Below the pieces are notes generated by a model. It did not search any database. It was given only the letters and a program-made list of their open reading frames with translations, and was not told the origin of the DNA. A program made the position numbers and the translations under genes. Below, piece after piece: positions 25,894 to 34,407 of a stretch of DNA of 64,000 nucleotides (its first letter is position 1; each line of letters opens with the position of its first letter). The stretch spans positions 558,101-622,100 of the forward strand of contig NZ_LMSD01000012.1 of the NCBI RefSeq assembly GCF_001428045.1. Reading direction: 5' to 3'. The stretch is from Paenibacillus sp. Soil750. GTDB lineage: Bacteria > Bacillota > Bacilli > Paenibacillales > NBRC-103111.

Positions 25894-26823
25894 TTAATAC
25901 CCGTTTTTAATCCTGCTATACTCTTCCATCGTTATAGAAAGCACTGTGCCGTGCTTAAAGCGGTAAGGGAAGCTAAAGCTTTCATCCGATCGGATAAAAA
26001 GCCCACTTTCAATGTCATCTGTTACAAAAGGAACATAGCCCTGTCCTTCACCTTCAACACCGAAAAAGTCTAGCATTAAACACCATTTTCCATTACTAAG
26101 CTTATACGCAGTTGGTGCTTCATAGGTGGAAGATCCGAGCTTTGCCATTTCCCCACTAAAAGCATCGACGGTTTCGTATTCACCGAGTAGAGAAGTCCCC
26201 TTTTGCATGATTATGCCTTTAGGATTGTCCTCGCTTTTCACGAAACGGTAGTACTTACCATTCTCTTCGTAGAGAGCAGAATCAATGACCCCGCTATCTT
26301 CCTTACGGTATAACAACTGCGGTTTAGTAAAACTTTCAAAATCCTTTGTTCGAGAATAATAGATGGACTTTTGCTCAAAATGATTGGAAGCAAGAGCAGA
26401 TGTCCAATGAATGACATAATCTTCCTCCATAAGGTCGTGGAACACTTCCGGTGCCCAAAGAAAACCGAAATCCTCATCACCTAATTCAATCATTCTTTGT
26501 TCCGACCAGTTCAGAAGATCGTCTGATTCCCATAATGAAAGGTATTTACTTCCTCCTCTGACAATGTTCTCCCACTTCCCCTTGTACTTACCATCAAAAT
26601 GATTAGCAAGGCTTAAGTCGGTAGCAATAATATAAAATTTACCGTACTTGGTTCGAACGATTGTATGATCACGAACTCCCTTATCACCTTTTTCACTCCA
26701 GAGAACGGGTTGTCCTCCGTTTACCTGTTCCCAGTTAAAACCGTCCGTACTAAGTGCAAAATAGACTTGCTCCCCGTCAGGGGACTTCTTTTCCTTAAAA
26801 TGTACGAATAAATAAGCTTCCAT
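25894..26823 (-). CDS. Compact GH43-family glycosidase
   Basis: 309-residue single-domain five-blade propeller of the GH43 clan. Candidate acidic residues are in GVRDHTIVRTKYGKFYIIATD (Asp near residue 53), SGVIDSALYEENGKYYRF and SSTYEAPTAYKLSNGKW, the usual Asp-Asp-Glu order. LWAPEVFHDLMEEDYVIHW is typical of arabinosidase-like GH43 proteins. There is no C-terminal sandwich and no signal peptide, so the enzyme is cytoplasmic. GAGAGGTG is upstream of the ATG, and a TATAAT-like box lies near 26915-26920. It is a single-gene unit with its own terminator. Exact specificity is unknown. Confidence 0.82.
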   Translation of the reverse strand: MEAYLFVHFKEKKSPDGEQVYFALSTDGFNWEQVNGGQPVLWSEKGDKGVRDHTIVRTKYGKFYIIATDLSLANHFDGKYKGKWENIVRGGSKYLSLWESDDLLNWSEQRMIELGDEDFGFLWAPEVFHDLMEEDYVIHWTSALASNHFEQKSIYYSRTKDFESFTKPQLLYRKEDSGVIDSALYEENGKYYRFVKSEDNPKGIIMQKGTSLLGEYETVDAFSGEMAKLGSSTYEAPTAYKLSNGKWCLMLDFFGVEGEGQGYVPFVTDDIESGLFIRSDESFSFPYRFKHGTVLSITMEEYSRIKNGY

Positions 26824-27035
26824 TCGAATAAAGCACCTCTCTCGATGTCCGTAGACGATTCTAAATTAGTCAACTTCTTTCGATTTTAAGGACTTGTTGA
26901 TCTGAAAACAATTCATTATAATGGTTAAAAACTGACCTATCGTGCTTTTATGGAGATAAATCATGATTAATCTGATTAGTTACGGCTACAATTTCATGCA
27001 TAATATGTATATATCATCAGCACCAGAAAATATCT

Positions 27036-28133
27036 CTAGCGAATCCGATATTCCTCAAAATACCTTGGCAAAATCGTTGTCGAAGCCCCCGGCATCTGCG
27101 GCAACAAATAATGGCCGTCTACCACAGTAGCTGGCTCTTCAAAGATATGTCGAATCCACGGAATGTACTCCAGCATAATCGCGCTTGGCGTGGCAGCAAC
27201 GAGATGCTGATGGATTTGGCCCATATCGCCTACGTGCGGACAGATCGGCACATCATACGACGCCGCTAAGCCGGCAACTTGCAGCCATTCGGTAATCCCA
27301 CCTACACGGGTAACGTCCACTTGGCAATATTCGATAGCACCTTGGTGAATGTAATCACGGAAAGCGTATTTGTTATAGACATGCTCGCCTAGTGCGATTG
27401 GAACGTTCAGCTCATCAGCGAGCTTTTTATGACCCATAATATCATCCGGATTTAGCGGTTCTTCTAGCCAGAACAGGTCGAATTCTTCAAGCTTTTTGCC
27501 CCACGTCATCGCCGTGCTGATGTTCCATTGTTGATTCACGTCGATCATAAAAATAACATCATCACCGATCGCCTTACGAACAGCCTTACAGCGAGCATAA
27601 TCCTCACGCGGATCCGGCTTGCCGACCTTGATTTTGACACCCGTAAAACCTGCTTCCACGATCTCCGTTACATCCTTGAGCAAACGATCTTGCGACCAGT
27701 TCAACCAACCACCGTTGGTGTTGTAGGCTTTGATCGGCATCGTTTTCGCTCCGCCAAGGTACTGCCAAAGCGGCTTATTGGAGGCTTTCGCCATAATGTC
27801 CCACAGGGCAATATCCACCGCAGCAAGCGCCATATGCGTCACGCCTGATCGGCCGATCCAGTGCATTTTACCAAACCGCATCTCTTCCCAGAGCGCTCTA
27901 ACCATAAACGGATCTTTGCCGACCAATAGAGGGGCATAGTATTTATCAATCGTATCCACGATCATATCATCGCCATGGGCACAAGTTCCTGTATATCCAT
28001 ATCCAATAAAGCCTTCATCGGTAAAAATACGAACGCCCGCTAATCCCCAGTGTGTAGCCACATTGATAGCATCTGTAATCGGTGGCGTAATCGGTACATG
28101 TAAAACAAAGCTCTCTACTTTTGTAATTTTCAT
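27036..28133 (-). CDS. Enolase-superfamily acid-sugar dehydratase
   Basis: About 365-residue mandelate racemase/muconate lactonizing enzyme-type protein, expected to dehydrate a sugar acid to a 2-keto-3-deoxy acid. The barrel shows the Lys-x-Lys base in GVKIKVGKPD, the three magnesium ligands in MIDVNQQW, WLEEPLNP and ALGEHVYN, and the Asp-His dyad in CQVDVTRVGG and CPHVGDMGQIH, which places it in the mandelate racemase subgroup. The ATG at 28133 is 9 nt after AAAGGAG; the ATG at 28142 abuts the ribosome site and is rejected. A GntR regulator gene lies 43 bp upstream in the same direction. Confidence 0.88.
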   Translation of the reverse strand: MKITKVESFVLHVPITPPITDAINVATHWGLAGVRIFTDEGFIGYGYTGTCAHGDDMIVDTIDKYYAPLLVGKDPFMVRALWEEMRFGKMHWIGRSGVTHMALAAVDIALWDIMAKASNKPLWQYLGGAKTMPIKAYNTNGGWLNWSQDRLLKDVTEIVEAGFTGVKIKVGKPDPREDYARCKAVRKAIGDDVIFMIDVNQQWNISTAMTWGKKLEEFDLFWLEEPLNPDDIMGHKKLADELNVPIALGEHVYNKYAFRDYIHQGAIEYCQVDVTRVGGITEWLQVAGLAASYDVPICPHVGDMGQIHQHLVAATPSAIMLEYIPWIRHIFEEPATVVDGHYLLPQMPGASTTILPRYFEEYRIR

Positions 28134-28176
28134 GTGATCCATCTCCTTTAATATGGGTGATTGCTATGTATCAATA

Positions 28177-28842
28177 TTAGAGAATAAATCCTCGAGTTCT
28201 AAGATGTGAATTGTTCAAATGCTTGAGTAAAGATACTTCCGCCAGCGCCGCATCCCTTGCCACTAACCCTTGAACGACTAACATATGTTCATCCCATTCC
28301 TCTTGCAGCAATTGCTGCTCCATCCCCTTGTGAAAGAGTGCTGAATATCTTTGAATGCGATCAATATAGACGTGAATCAGGTTGGCTAATGATTGGTTAT
28401 TACAATAGTCGAGAATCAAACCGTGCAAGCTCTGATTCATGTCAGCGATTAATTTGATTTTCTCCTCATCATCGGCCGGATGACTTGTGGCCCATGTCTT
28501 CATTTCCTGTTCCAAATGGGCTAACTTCTCTTCAGGAATTTGTGACACCGCCTTGCGAATCGCTAACGATTCCAGCTCCTTACGAATTTCAAACATTTCA
28601 TCCAACTCTTGCAGCGAAATCTGAGCCACGTACATCCCTTTGAAGGGGACCGTGTACACCAATTCCTCTGCCATTAATCGGGAAAGTGCTTCGCGAATTG
28701 GAATGTTACTGACCTCTAGATCACGGGCCAGTTGATCAATATTAATCTTTTCACCAGAGGGCATCTCATGGTTTAGGATCTGTTCCTTTAATAAGGTGTA
28801 AATTTCATCGGTCAAAACATAACGACTTAAGCCTTTTTTCAT
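28177..28842 (-). CDS. GntR-family (FadR/FCD) regulator
   Basis: About 221 residues. The N-terminal winged helix (residues 10-75) reads YTLLKEQILNHEMPSGEKI and REALSRLMAEELVYTVPFKGMYVA. An all-helical FCD domain follows (DEMFEIRKELESLAIRKAV ... LHGLILDYCNNQSL), which in this subfamily binds small carboxylates through metal-held histidines. It probably senses a sugar acid and controls the dehydratase gene downstream. AAAGGTGAT precedes the ATG at 28842; the ATG at 28884 has no ribosome site. An inverted repeat at 28876-28894 may be its operator. Confidence 0.88.
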   Translation of the reverse strand: MKKGLSRYVLTDEIYTLLKEQILNHEMPSGEKINIDQLARDLEVSNIPIREALSRLMAEELVYTVPFKGMYVAQISLQELDEMFEIRKELESLAIRKAVSQIPEEKLAHLEQEMKTWATSHPADDEEKIKLIADMNQSLHGLILDYCNNQSLANLIHVYIDRIQRYSALFHKGMEQQLLQEEWDEHMLVVQGLVARDAALAEVSLLKHLNNSHLRTRGFIL

Positions 28843-28875
28843 TGCTATCACCTTTTCTTTAATCTCATATCGTAA

Positions 28876-28894
28876 ATCATACACGATTTATGAT
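28876..28894. promoter_or_regulatory. Inverted repeat, possible GntR operator
   Basis: ATCATA-7 nt-TATGAT, 34 bp upstream of the chosen GntR start. The size and place fit an autoregulatory site, but no second copy was found near other genes. Confidence 0.35.
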
Positions 28895-29033
28895 GTGAAA
28901 TAAATAGTTTATTTTTAAATACTTATTTTAGATGCAGTAATCCACATGATTACTACATCATATTTTACCAACTTATATGCTGTCAGACGCTTTATTTTCC
29001 GAACGCCAGGGAGTACATTGAGTCATACAAGAA
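28895..29033. other. AT-rich intergenic stretch without a gene
   Basis: Part of a 398-bp gap between the GntR start and the Gfo/Idh/MocA gene. It is AT rich and must hold the promoter of the GntR-dehydratase unit. I see no convincing gene in it. Confidence 0.5.
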
Positions 29034-29076
29034 AACCGTTCTTTTCAGAGGATTTCTCTTGACAGAAAGAACGGTT
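29034..29076 (-). terminator. Terminator of the LplB-Gfo/Idh operon
   Basis: 11-bp perfect stem AACCGTTCTTT/AAAGAACGGTT with a smaller inner stem (TCAGAG/CTCTTGA) and TTTTCTTGT after it on the minus strand. It lies at the end of the remnant frame at 29075-29240. Confidence 0.75.
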
Positions 29077-29240
29077 AATGTGGGTGGTTGCCGGAGGAAC
29101 CGATTTCATTCAACTTCGGAAAGATTTTGCTTTCGATGCGCCAGCCATGATCGTCAGTTAAATGCCAGAGATACGAGCATATCCAGGGTACAGTCTATTT
29201 ATGGTGTCGCTCAGTCGCAAGTAACATGTGCGAGAGCCAC
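29075..29240 (-). pseudogene. Possible remnant reading frame after Gfo/Idh
   Basis: Directly after the Gfo/Idh/MocA stop, a minus-strand frame reads TVPWICSYLWHLTDDHGW and RIESKIFPKLNEIGSSGNHPH before TAA. An in-frame TAG at 29195-29197 splits it from the upstream LLATERHHK. The amino-acid makeup looks like coding sequence and the stop sits in the terminator hairpin, so this may be the 3' end of a lost gene. I do not recognise the family. Confidence 0.3.
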
Positions 29241-30515
29241 TTATGCGTTGTTTTTCAGTTCAGACTTATAATCTGCCATAATAATAACGCGACTTTCCAA
29301 CCTTGACTTTTCAGCAGCAAAAGCAAGGAGATGACTTTGCGCCGAAACCTGCGCGCCAGTAAGACTCTTTTCCTTGCCATCGCTTCGAACGAGGCGAACG
29401 AAATCCCGCATGATACCCGCATCGCCACCGCCATGCCCAGCTAAATTTGTATCTAGACGGATTATTTCCTTCTCACGGGTGATAAAGCTAGTCACCTCGA
29501 TTTCATTTTTCTCCATATCGCCTCTGATCTGGCCCAGTGTCCCCATAATTTTCAATGACCTACCGCCTTCAAATGTAAAAGCACTCATCGTAAAAGCAAC
29601 GGTCACCTCATTAGCAAATTCCAAATTGACGACCTGATGATCAACTACATTATTATCACAATGGTAGACGCATCTTCCATACGGGCCATCCTGCAAGGCT
29701 TGAAGCACGCCCTCGTCGCTCGTATCATGGCTGATAACTTGCCGCAGCACAGTACCTACCCAATCGTCCCTTCCTATGTACATTTTAGGCGCATAGTATG
29801 GGCATGTCTCTTGTACCGGGCAACCGTCCAAACAACGTGTGGGTGCACCTTCAGGGGCATTATTTTGGCGAAAATGGGTTAACGAGCCAAAGGATGATAC
29901 TTTCGTACACTCCGAATCAACCAGCCATTGCAGAACGTCCATATCATGGCAGCTCTTAGCTAGAATCATTGGGCTGGACTTCGCTGCATCGCGCCAGTTG
30001 CCTCTCACAAAACTATGCGCTTGGTGGCGATGTTCCACATTTTCCGTATGTTGAATAGAAACCAACTTACCAATTCTCCCATCCGAAATAATCCCTTTCA
30101 ACGTGGCGAAAAAGTCCGTATATCGCAGCACATGACAAATCGAAAACACACGATTGCAGGATTCCGCGTAATCCGCCATGATCAAGCATTCCGCAGGGTC
30201 AGGAGACATCGGCTTTTCCAAAAGCACATGGTACCCCTTCTCCAATGCCTGAATCGTAGGTGCGAAGTGTATGTTGTCCTGTGTACAAATAAGCACCGCA
30301 TCCGCAAGCTTAGGTCCTGCCAGCAACTCCTCCCAGCTCGCAAAGCTATATTCGCCAGCAATATGATGTGCTTGCTGAAAGCGATCTCTGCGCTCAGCAT
30401 CCGCCTCCGCTACTGCGACGAATTGTATGTCATCCGGATGCTCCAAGGCGTAGGGCGCATACGCACCAGCACCTCTTTGTCCAGCTCCGATCAAGACTGC
30501 TGTTATTTTTCCCAT
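29241..30515 (-). CDS. Gfo/Idh/MocA-family oxidoreductase
   Basis: About 424 residues. The N-terminal Rossmann domain has AVLIGAGQRGAGAYAP and the EKP motif (LLEKPMSPDP); the C-terminal alpha/beta domain includes SCHDMDVLQWLV, which resembles the catalytic D..H region. An insertion, RCLDGCPVQETCPYYAPK, has several Cys residues and may bind a metal; this is typical of a subset of the family. It should oxidise or reduce a sugar or polyol with NAD(P). AAGGAGAG is 8 nt before the ATG at 30515; the GTG at 30545 is rejected. It is the last intact gene of the importer operon. Confidence 0.88.
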   Translation of the reverse strand: MGKITAVLIGAGQRGAGAYAPYALEHPDDIQFVAVAEADAERRDRFQQAHHIAGEYSFASWEELLAGPKLADAVLICTQDNIHFAPTIQALEKGYHVLLEKPMSPDPAECLIMADYAESCNRVFSICHVLRYTDFFATLKGIISDGRIGKLVSIQHTENVEHRHQAHSFVRGNWRDAAKSSPMILAKSCHDMDVLQWLVDSECTKVSSFGSLTHFRQNNAPEGAPTRCLDGCPVQETCPYYAPKMYIGRDDWVGTVLRQVISHDTSDEGVLQALQDGPYGRCVYHCDNNVVDHQVVNLEFANEVTVAFTMSAFTFEGGRSLKIMGTLGQIRGDMEKNEIEVTSFITREKEIIRLDTNLAGHGGGDAGIMRDFVRLVRSDGKEKSLTGAQVSAQSHLLAFAAEKSRLESRVIIMADYKSELKNNA

Positions 30516-30572
30516 TACATAATCTCTCCTTGGCTTAAAATACACTTTTCTCTAATACTTTTCATAAAAGCA

Positions 30573-30609
30573 GAAAACTGCATAGAATAGTGTCCTCTAC
30601 GCAGTTTTC
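30573..30609 (-). terminator. Hairpin between binding protein and Gfo/Idh genes
   Basis: Stem GAAAACTGC.TAGA/TCTA.GCAGTTTTC of about 13 bp followed by TGCTTTT on the minus strand. It probably reduces read-through into the Gfo/Idh gene. Confidence 0.55.
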
Positions 30610-30645
30610 CAGTAAACAAGTTCACATTCCTTTGAACAGACTTAT

Positions 30646-32226
30646 TTATTTGGTCGCTTTCCATGCATCTAATTGTTTTTGCTTCTCAGCGATAATTTTG
30701 TCAGCGCCTGCCTTTTTCAATTTATCCAGAAATTGCGGTAAGTATTTCTCTGGATCAATGGAACCGCTGGCAAGCGCGTAGTAAAGCTCATCGACGGCCG
30801 CATCCACGTTCGCCTTCTCTGACTTAACTGGCGTAAAATCAAAGACAAAGCCGAGCGCGTTGGATGGTGTTGCTTTCATATTGAGATCCACCCACATATT
30901 CGTGAACTTGTTGTTTACTTCCCCACCCTTAGGGTCACCTTCAAAAATGTACGTCAGCTTCATGTTACCGAATTCCCAAGGCGCAAAGATTTGGTACCCG
31001 CCATCTTTATTCGTTTCAATCCGATTATCCGCAACTTTCTTGTAATGCTTGCCATCAACACCCCAAACAAGTGTATTATAGATGTCTTTGTCTGTATTGA
31101 GCAGATTAAGGAACATCATCGCGCGTTCTTTATTTGGCGAATTAGCGGCAATGGCTGTCATCGTCGCAGCAGCTTTGTCAGTCGTGAGCAGCGGCTTTAC
31201 AAATTGCAAATCATACGATTGCGTATCTGGGTTGAAATTCGACATTCTTCCTGTCGCTGCCAAACCAGCTTGCTCGAATCCTTGTGAGTCGATATCGATT
31301 TGACCGAGCTGCAGCGCATTCTTACCTGCCTTGCGATCTGCACCAGTTTCTTTCAAGGTGGCTGCATCTTTTCTCAAATATCCTTTTGTGAACCAGTCTC
31401 TCATCATGGTGATGTATTCTTTGAATTCTGGCGTTTCGTACTGGTTAATAACTTTCGCGCCGTCTTTCAAATAAAGATCACCAGGTGTCTTTGTATCGCC
31501 TAGAGATTCCATACCGAACATCGGCGGTGCTGTAAAGAAAGCGTCGCTGTTTTGGGAATATTCCCATGGAATGAGATTAGGTTCGTTCTTCTTCACAGTT
31601 TCGAGGAATGGTGTTAGATCGGACAGCTTTTTCACCGATTTCCAGTCCATTTTATATTTATCCGCCACTGCCTTCTGAATTAAATAGCCATAACCCGCTG
31701 TTGATTGCTGAAAGACAGGAACACCATACGTTTTCCCTTTCACCTTCACAGCGTTCCAGAACATGTCGGGAATGCCCTTTTTCGTGTCTGGCGCATATTT
31801 GGTAATAAGATCGTCCAGCGGAGCATAAGCCCCGTTAGCAACGTTTTGGAAATAGTTGTTGAAGCCTGCAGCTGTCCAGACGAGATCATACGGCTCACCG
31901 GATGCCATGACTACTTTCATTTTTTCCTCGTATGCTCCCCAATCGATGAGTTTGAGATGTACAGTTGCATTGATTTTCGGTTTAACTAGCTTGTTTAGAG
32001 CATCTTCAACAGTTTGGAGATCCTTCTGAGGTGAATTCGGAAAATAATACGTCAGTTCTACTGGTTTCAATGGTTCTGGAGTAGACTGAGCTGCGACAGC
32101 GGCTGCTGTTTCAGCTGGTTTTACTGTTTCTTGCGAAGCCGTTTGAACGGGTTCATTTGACCCACAGCCTGCAAGTACAATGGATAGAGCTGCAATCATA
32201 CCTAGCGCTTTTTTCATTTTCACCAT
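30646..32226 (-). CDS. Extracellular sugar-binding lipoprotein (LipO/YtcQ type)
   Basis: About 526-residue binding protein that works with LplB/LplC-type permeases. The signal peptide ends at the lipobox SIVLAGC near residue 22. The mature part opens with KPVELTYYFPNSPQKDLQTVEDALN and has YDLVWTAAGFNNYFQNVANGAYAPLDDLI, the usual pattern for family 1 proteins that bind complex sugars. GGAGGT is 10-11 nt before the ATG at 32226; the ATG at 32244 contains the ribosome site. The gene follows the permease genes by 74 bp. Confidence 0.92.
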   Translation of the reverse strand: MVKMKKALGMIAALSIVLAGCGSNEPVQTASQETVKPAETAAAVAAQSTPEPLKPVELTYYFPNSPQKDLQTVEDALNKLVKPKINATVHLKLIDWGAYEEKMKVVMASGEPYDLVWTAAGFNNYFQNVANGAYAPLDDLITKYAPDTKKGIPDMFWNAVKVKGKTYGVPVFQQSTAGYGYLIQKAVADKYKMDWKSVKKLSDLTPFLETVKKNEPNLIPWEYSQNSDAFFTAPPMFGMESLGDTKTPGDLYLKDGAKVINQYETPEFKEYITMMRDWFTKGYLRKDAATLKETGADRKAGKNALQLGQIDIDSQGFEQAGLAATGRMSNFNPDTQSYDLQFVKPLLTTDKAAATMTAIAANSPNKERAMMFLNLLNTDKDIYNTLVWGVDGKHYKKVADNRIETNKDGGYQIFAPWEFGNMKLTYIFEGDPKGGEVNNKFTNMWVDLNMKATPSNALGFVFDFTPVKSEKANVDAAVDELYYALASGSIDPEKYLPQFLDKLKKAGADKIIAEKQKQLDAWKATK

Positions 32227-32299
32227 ATTGATTTTGACCTCCATGTTAATGTCTTATTTATGCTTAACGGGTGCATTGTGCTTCCCGGTAAAGCCAACC

Positions 32300-33169
32300 T
32301 TACGATTTGACTGCGCCAAGCGTTAATCCTTTGACGAAATATTTTTGCAGAAAAGGATACGTGAGCACAATAGGCCCTACGGCTAACACGCAGGTTGCCA
32401 TTCTGGCCGTTTCATCCGGCATCATGGCGGCTGCTCGCACAGTCAAAGCGTTTCCTTGTAAGAAGGCAATGTTATTCATGATGGATTGCAGCAGGAACTG
32501 AAGCGTATACAACTTACTGTTTTCAACGAGAATCGCTGCTGTGAACCAGTCATTCCAATAAAACACGGCTACGAATAGACCAATTGTTGCTAGTACAGGC
32601 GTTGATAAGGGAATAACAAGCTTGATAAACGTATTGAACTCGCCGGACCCGTCAATGCGTGCGGATTCAATGATTGAATCAGGGATCGTTCTAAAGAAAT
32701 TCCTCATGATGAGAACGTTAACAGAGGATACCAGATAAGGCACAAACAACACGAATATCGTATCTTTCAGGTGTAAATATTTAGATAGCAAGATATACCA
32801 TGGTACTAAGCCTCCATTAAATAAAAGGCAGAATACAACCAGAAATGAGACCATATTTTTGTACTTTACTTCATTCCTTGAAAGACTGTAAGCAAACATG
32901 GAGGATATAATCAAATGCAGCGCAGTTCCTGCAAGTGTAACAAAAATGGTAACCAAGTATGCCCTGATGATTGGCGAATTCCCTGCAAGAATGTAGGAAT
33001 AAGCATTCAAGCTGAATTTTTGTGGCACTACCCCGTATCCGCTCTGAAAGATCGACTGCTCGTCAGTGAACGAAACGGATAAGATGATTAGTAGCGGAAT
33101 TAAGGATAGTGCCGAATACAAGAAAAAAACAACATTCAACGAGATTCGTGAGAAGGAAAGCTGCTTCAT
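32300..33169 (-). CDS. LplC/YtcP-type sugar ABC transporter permease
   Basis: 289-residue CUT1 permease. A membrane helix is near residues 10-32 (LNVVFFLYSALSLIPLLIIL). The EAA loop is PDSIIESARIDGSGEFNTF, followed by KLVIPLSTPVLATIGLF. The C-terminus is KYFVKGLTLGAVKS. AGGAGG is 9 nt before the ATG, and the partner permease ends 13 bp upstream. It is similar in design to the permease at 28-909, but the two sequences clearly differ. Confidence 0.92.
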   Translation of the reverse strand: MKQLSFSRISLNVVFFLYSALSLIPLLIILSVSFTDEQSIFQSGYGVVPQKFSLNAYSYILAGNSPIIRAYLVTIFVTLAGTALHLIISSMFAYSLSRNEVKYKNMVSFLVVFCLLFNGGLVPWYILLSKYLHLKDTIFVLFVPYLVSSVNVLIMRNFFRTIPDSIIESARIDGSGEFNTFIKLVIPLSTPVLATIGLFVAVFYWNDWFTAAILVENSKLYTLQFLLQSIMNNIAFLQGNALTVRAAAMMPDETARMATCVLAVGPIVLTYPFLQKYFVKGLTLGAVKS

Positions 33170-33182
33170 TGTGGTAAACCTC

Positions 33183-34163
33183 CTAGAACAAGGAACTGTC
33201 GCGATCGTATCGACGAATCACGTAATTGGAAGCGACGACGAGAATGAAGCCGACGCAAGACTGGTATAAGCCGACAGCGGAGGACATACCGAAATCGCTC
33301 ATTTTTTTCAACGATCTATATACGTAGGTATCAATTACATTCGTAGTGCTAAACAAAACACCGGATTCCTTGGGCAGGTTATAAAACATACCCCAATCCC
33401 CGAATCCCGCATAGAAGATTTTGCCTGCCTGTAAAAGCACGAGTGTAATCGTAATCGGGGCGAGCAGCGGAATTGTAATCCGAATGGCTTGTTGAAACTT
33501 GCTGGCTCCGTCCATTTTAGCTGCTTCGTAGTATTCACTTGAAATGCCCGCGATTCCAGCTGCAAAAATAACTGCAAAGTAACCTACATTTTTCCACACA
33601 TAGGCAGCAGGCAAAATAAATCGCCAGTACATTGGCTCCGAGTACCACTGAACAGGATCTGCTCCCACGAATTGAAGCAATTGATTGATAATGCCTCTAT
33701 CCAGACTCAGAAAGGAATTTAATAAATATTCAGCCACCACCCACGACAAGAGGTAGGGAAGCAGCAATATACTTTTGTAGGCCCCCGCAAGAAAGCGATT
33801 TCCGATTTCATCGATCAGAATGGCGACCACTAACGCAAGACCTATCCCAAGAATAATGAAGATAAGATTATAGAAGATCGTATTAAACGTAATTTGGTAA
33901 ATGGCATCTGATTTGAACAGAAACTCAAAATTCTTAAATCCGATCCAAGGGCTTCCGAAAATTCCTTTGAACGGGTTATATTGTTGAAATGCGATAACCA
34001 CCCCGAACATCGGCATATAGTAGATAATAAGGATGAAAAGAAGACCGGGAAGCATCATGGCATAAAAGGTTTTGTTTTTAATCAATTCACTAACCACTGG
34101 AAGAGCTCTTCGCCTTCGTTTTTTCATGGCATACATTTTGGACTTTACGACCGTCGACCTCAT
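33183..34163 (-). CDS. LplB-type sugar ABC transporter permease
   Basis: About 326 residues and the first gene of the importer operon. A basic N-terminus (MKKRRRR) precedes KTFYAMMLPGLLFILIIYYMP. The EAA loop is SSEYYEAAKMDGASKFQQA and the C-terminus RRYDRDSSLF matches LplB-type proteins. GGAGGAG is 8 nt before the ATG at 34163; the ATG at 34214 has no ribosome site. Divergent from an AraC membrane sensor, which is the likely regulator of this operon. Confidence 0.92.
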   Translation of the reverse strand: MRSTVVKSKMYAMKKRRRRALPVVSELIKNKTFYAMMLPGLLFILIIYYMPMFGVVIAFQQYNPFKGIFGSPWIGFKNFEFLFKSDAIYQITFNTIFYNLIFIILGIGLALVVAILIDEIGNRFLAGAYKSILLLPYLLSWVVAEYLLNSFLSLDRGIINQLLQFVGADPVQWYSEPMYWRFILPAAYVWKNVGYFAVIFAAGIAGISSEYYEAAKMDGASKFQQAIRITIPLLAPITITLVLLQAGKIFYAGFGDWGMFYNLPKESGVLFSTTNVIDTYVYRSLKKMSDFGMSSAVGLYQSCVGFILVVASNYVIRRYDRDSSLF

Positions 34164-34306
34164 AGGGTTATCTCCTCCAGTATTGGATGCTTTCGTAGAC
34201 TTATCGTAATCCATGAAATCGCGAATTGAAACAATAACAATTCAATATATCTCCAATTTTTAATGCTGAACCTTCTCCGAAAATTAGCAAATCTCTAAAA
34301 AATGAT

Positions 34307-34323
34307 GAAAGTGGGGTACTTTC
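34307..34323. promoter_or_regulatory. Inverted repeat in the LplB - AraC divergent region
   Basis: GAAAGT-GGGGT-ACTTTC between the divergent starts at 34163 and 34408. It could be a regulator site; there is no second copy to support it. Confidence 0.25.
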
Positions 34324-34407
34324 TCCACCATGTCTTTTCGAAATGGGCAGAATCGGCTAAACTAAACATGACAATATTGAAAGCATTTTACAATCGAGGT
34401 GGTTACG

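Noticed and set aside
26963..27130. Plus-strand 55-codon frame with a GGAG site, antisense to the dehydratase gene end
   Set aside because: Most of it lies opposite a conserved coding region and the product has no protein-like features.
34377..34392. cre site (TGAAAGCATTTTACA) before the AraC sensor gene
   Set aside because: The central CG of the CcpA consensus is missing and the length is one base too long.
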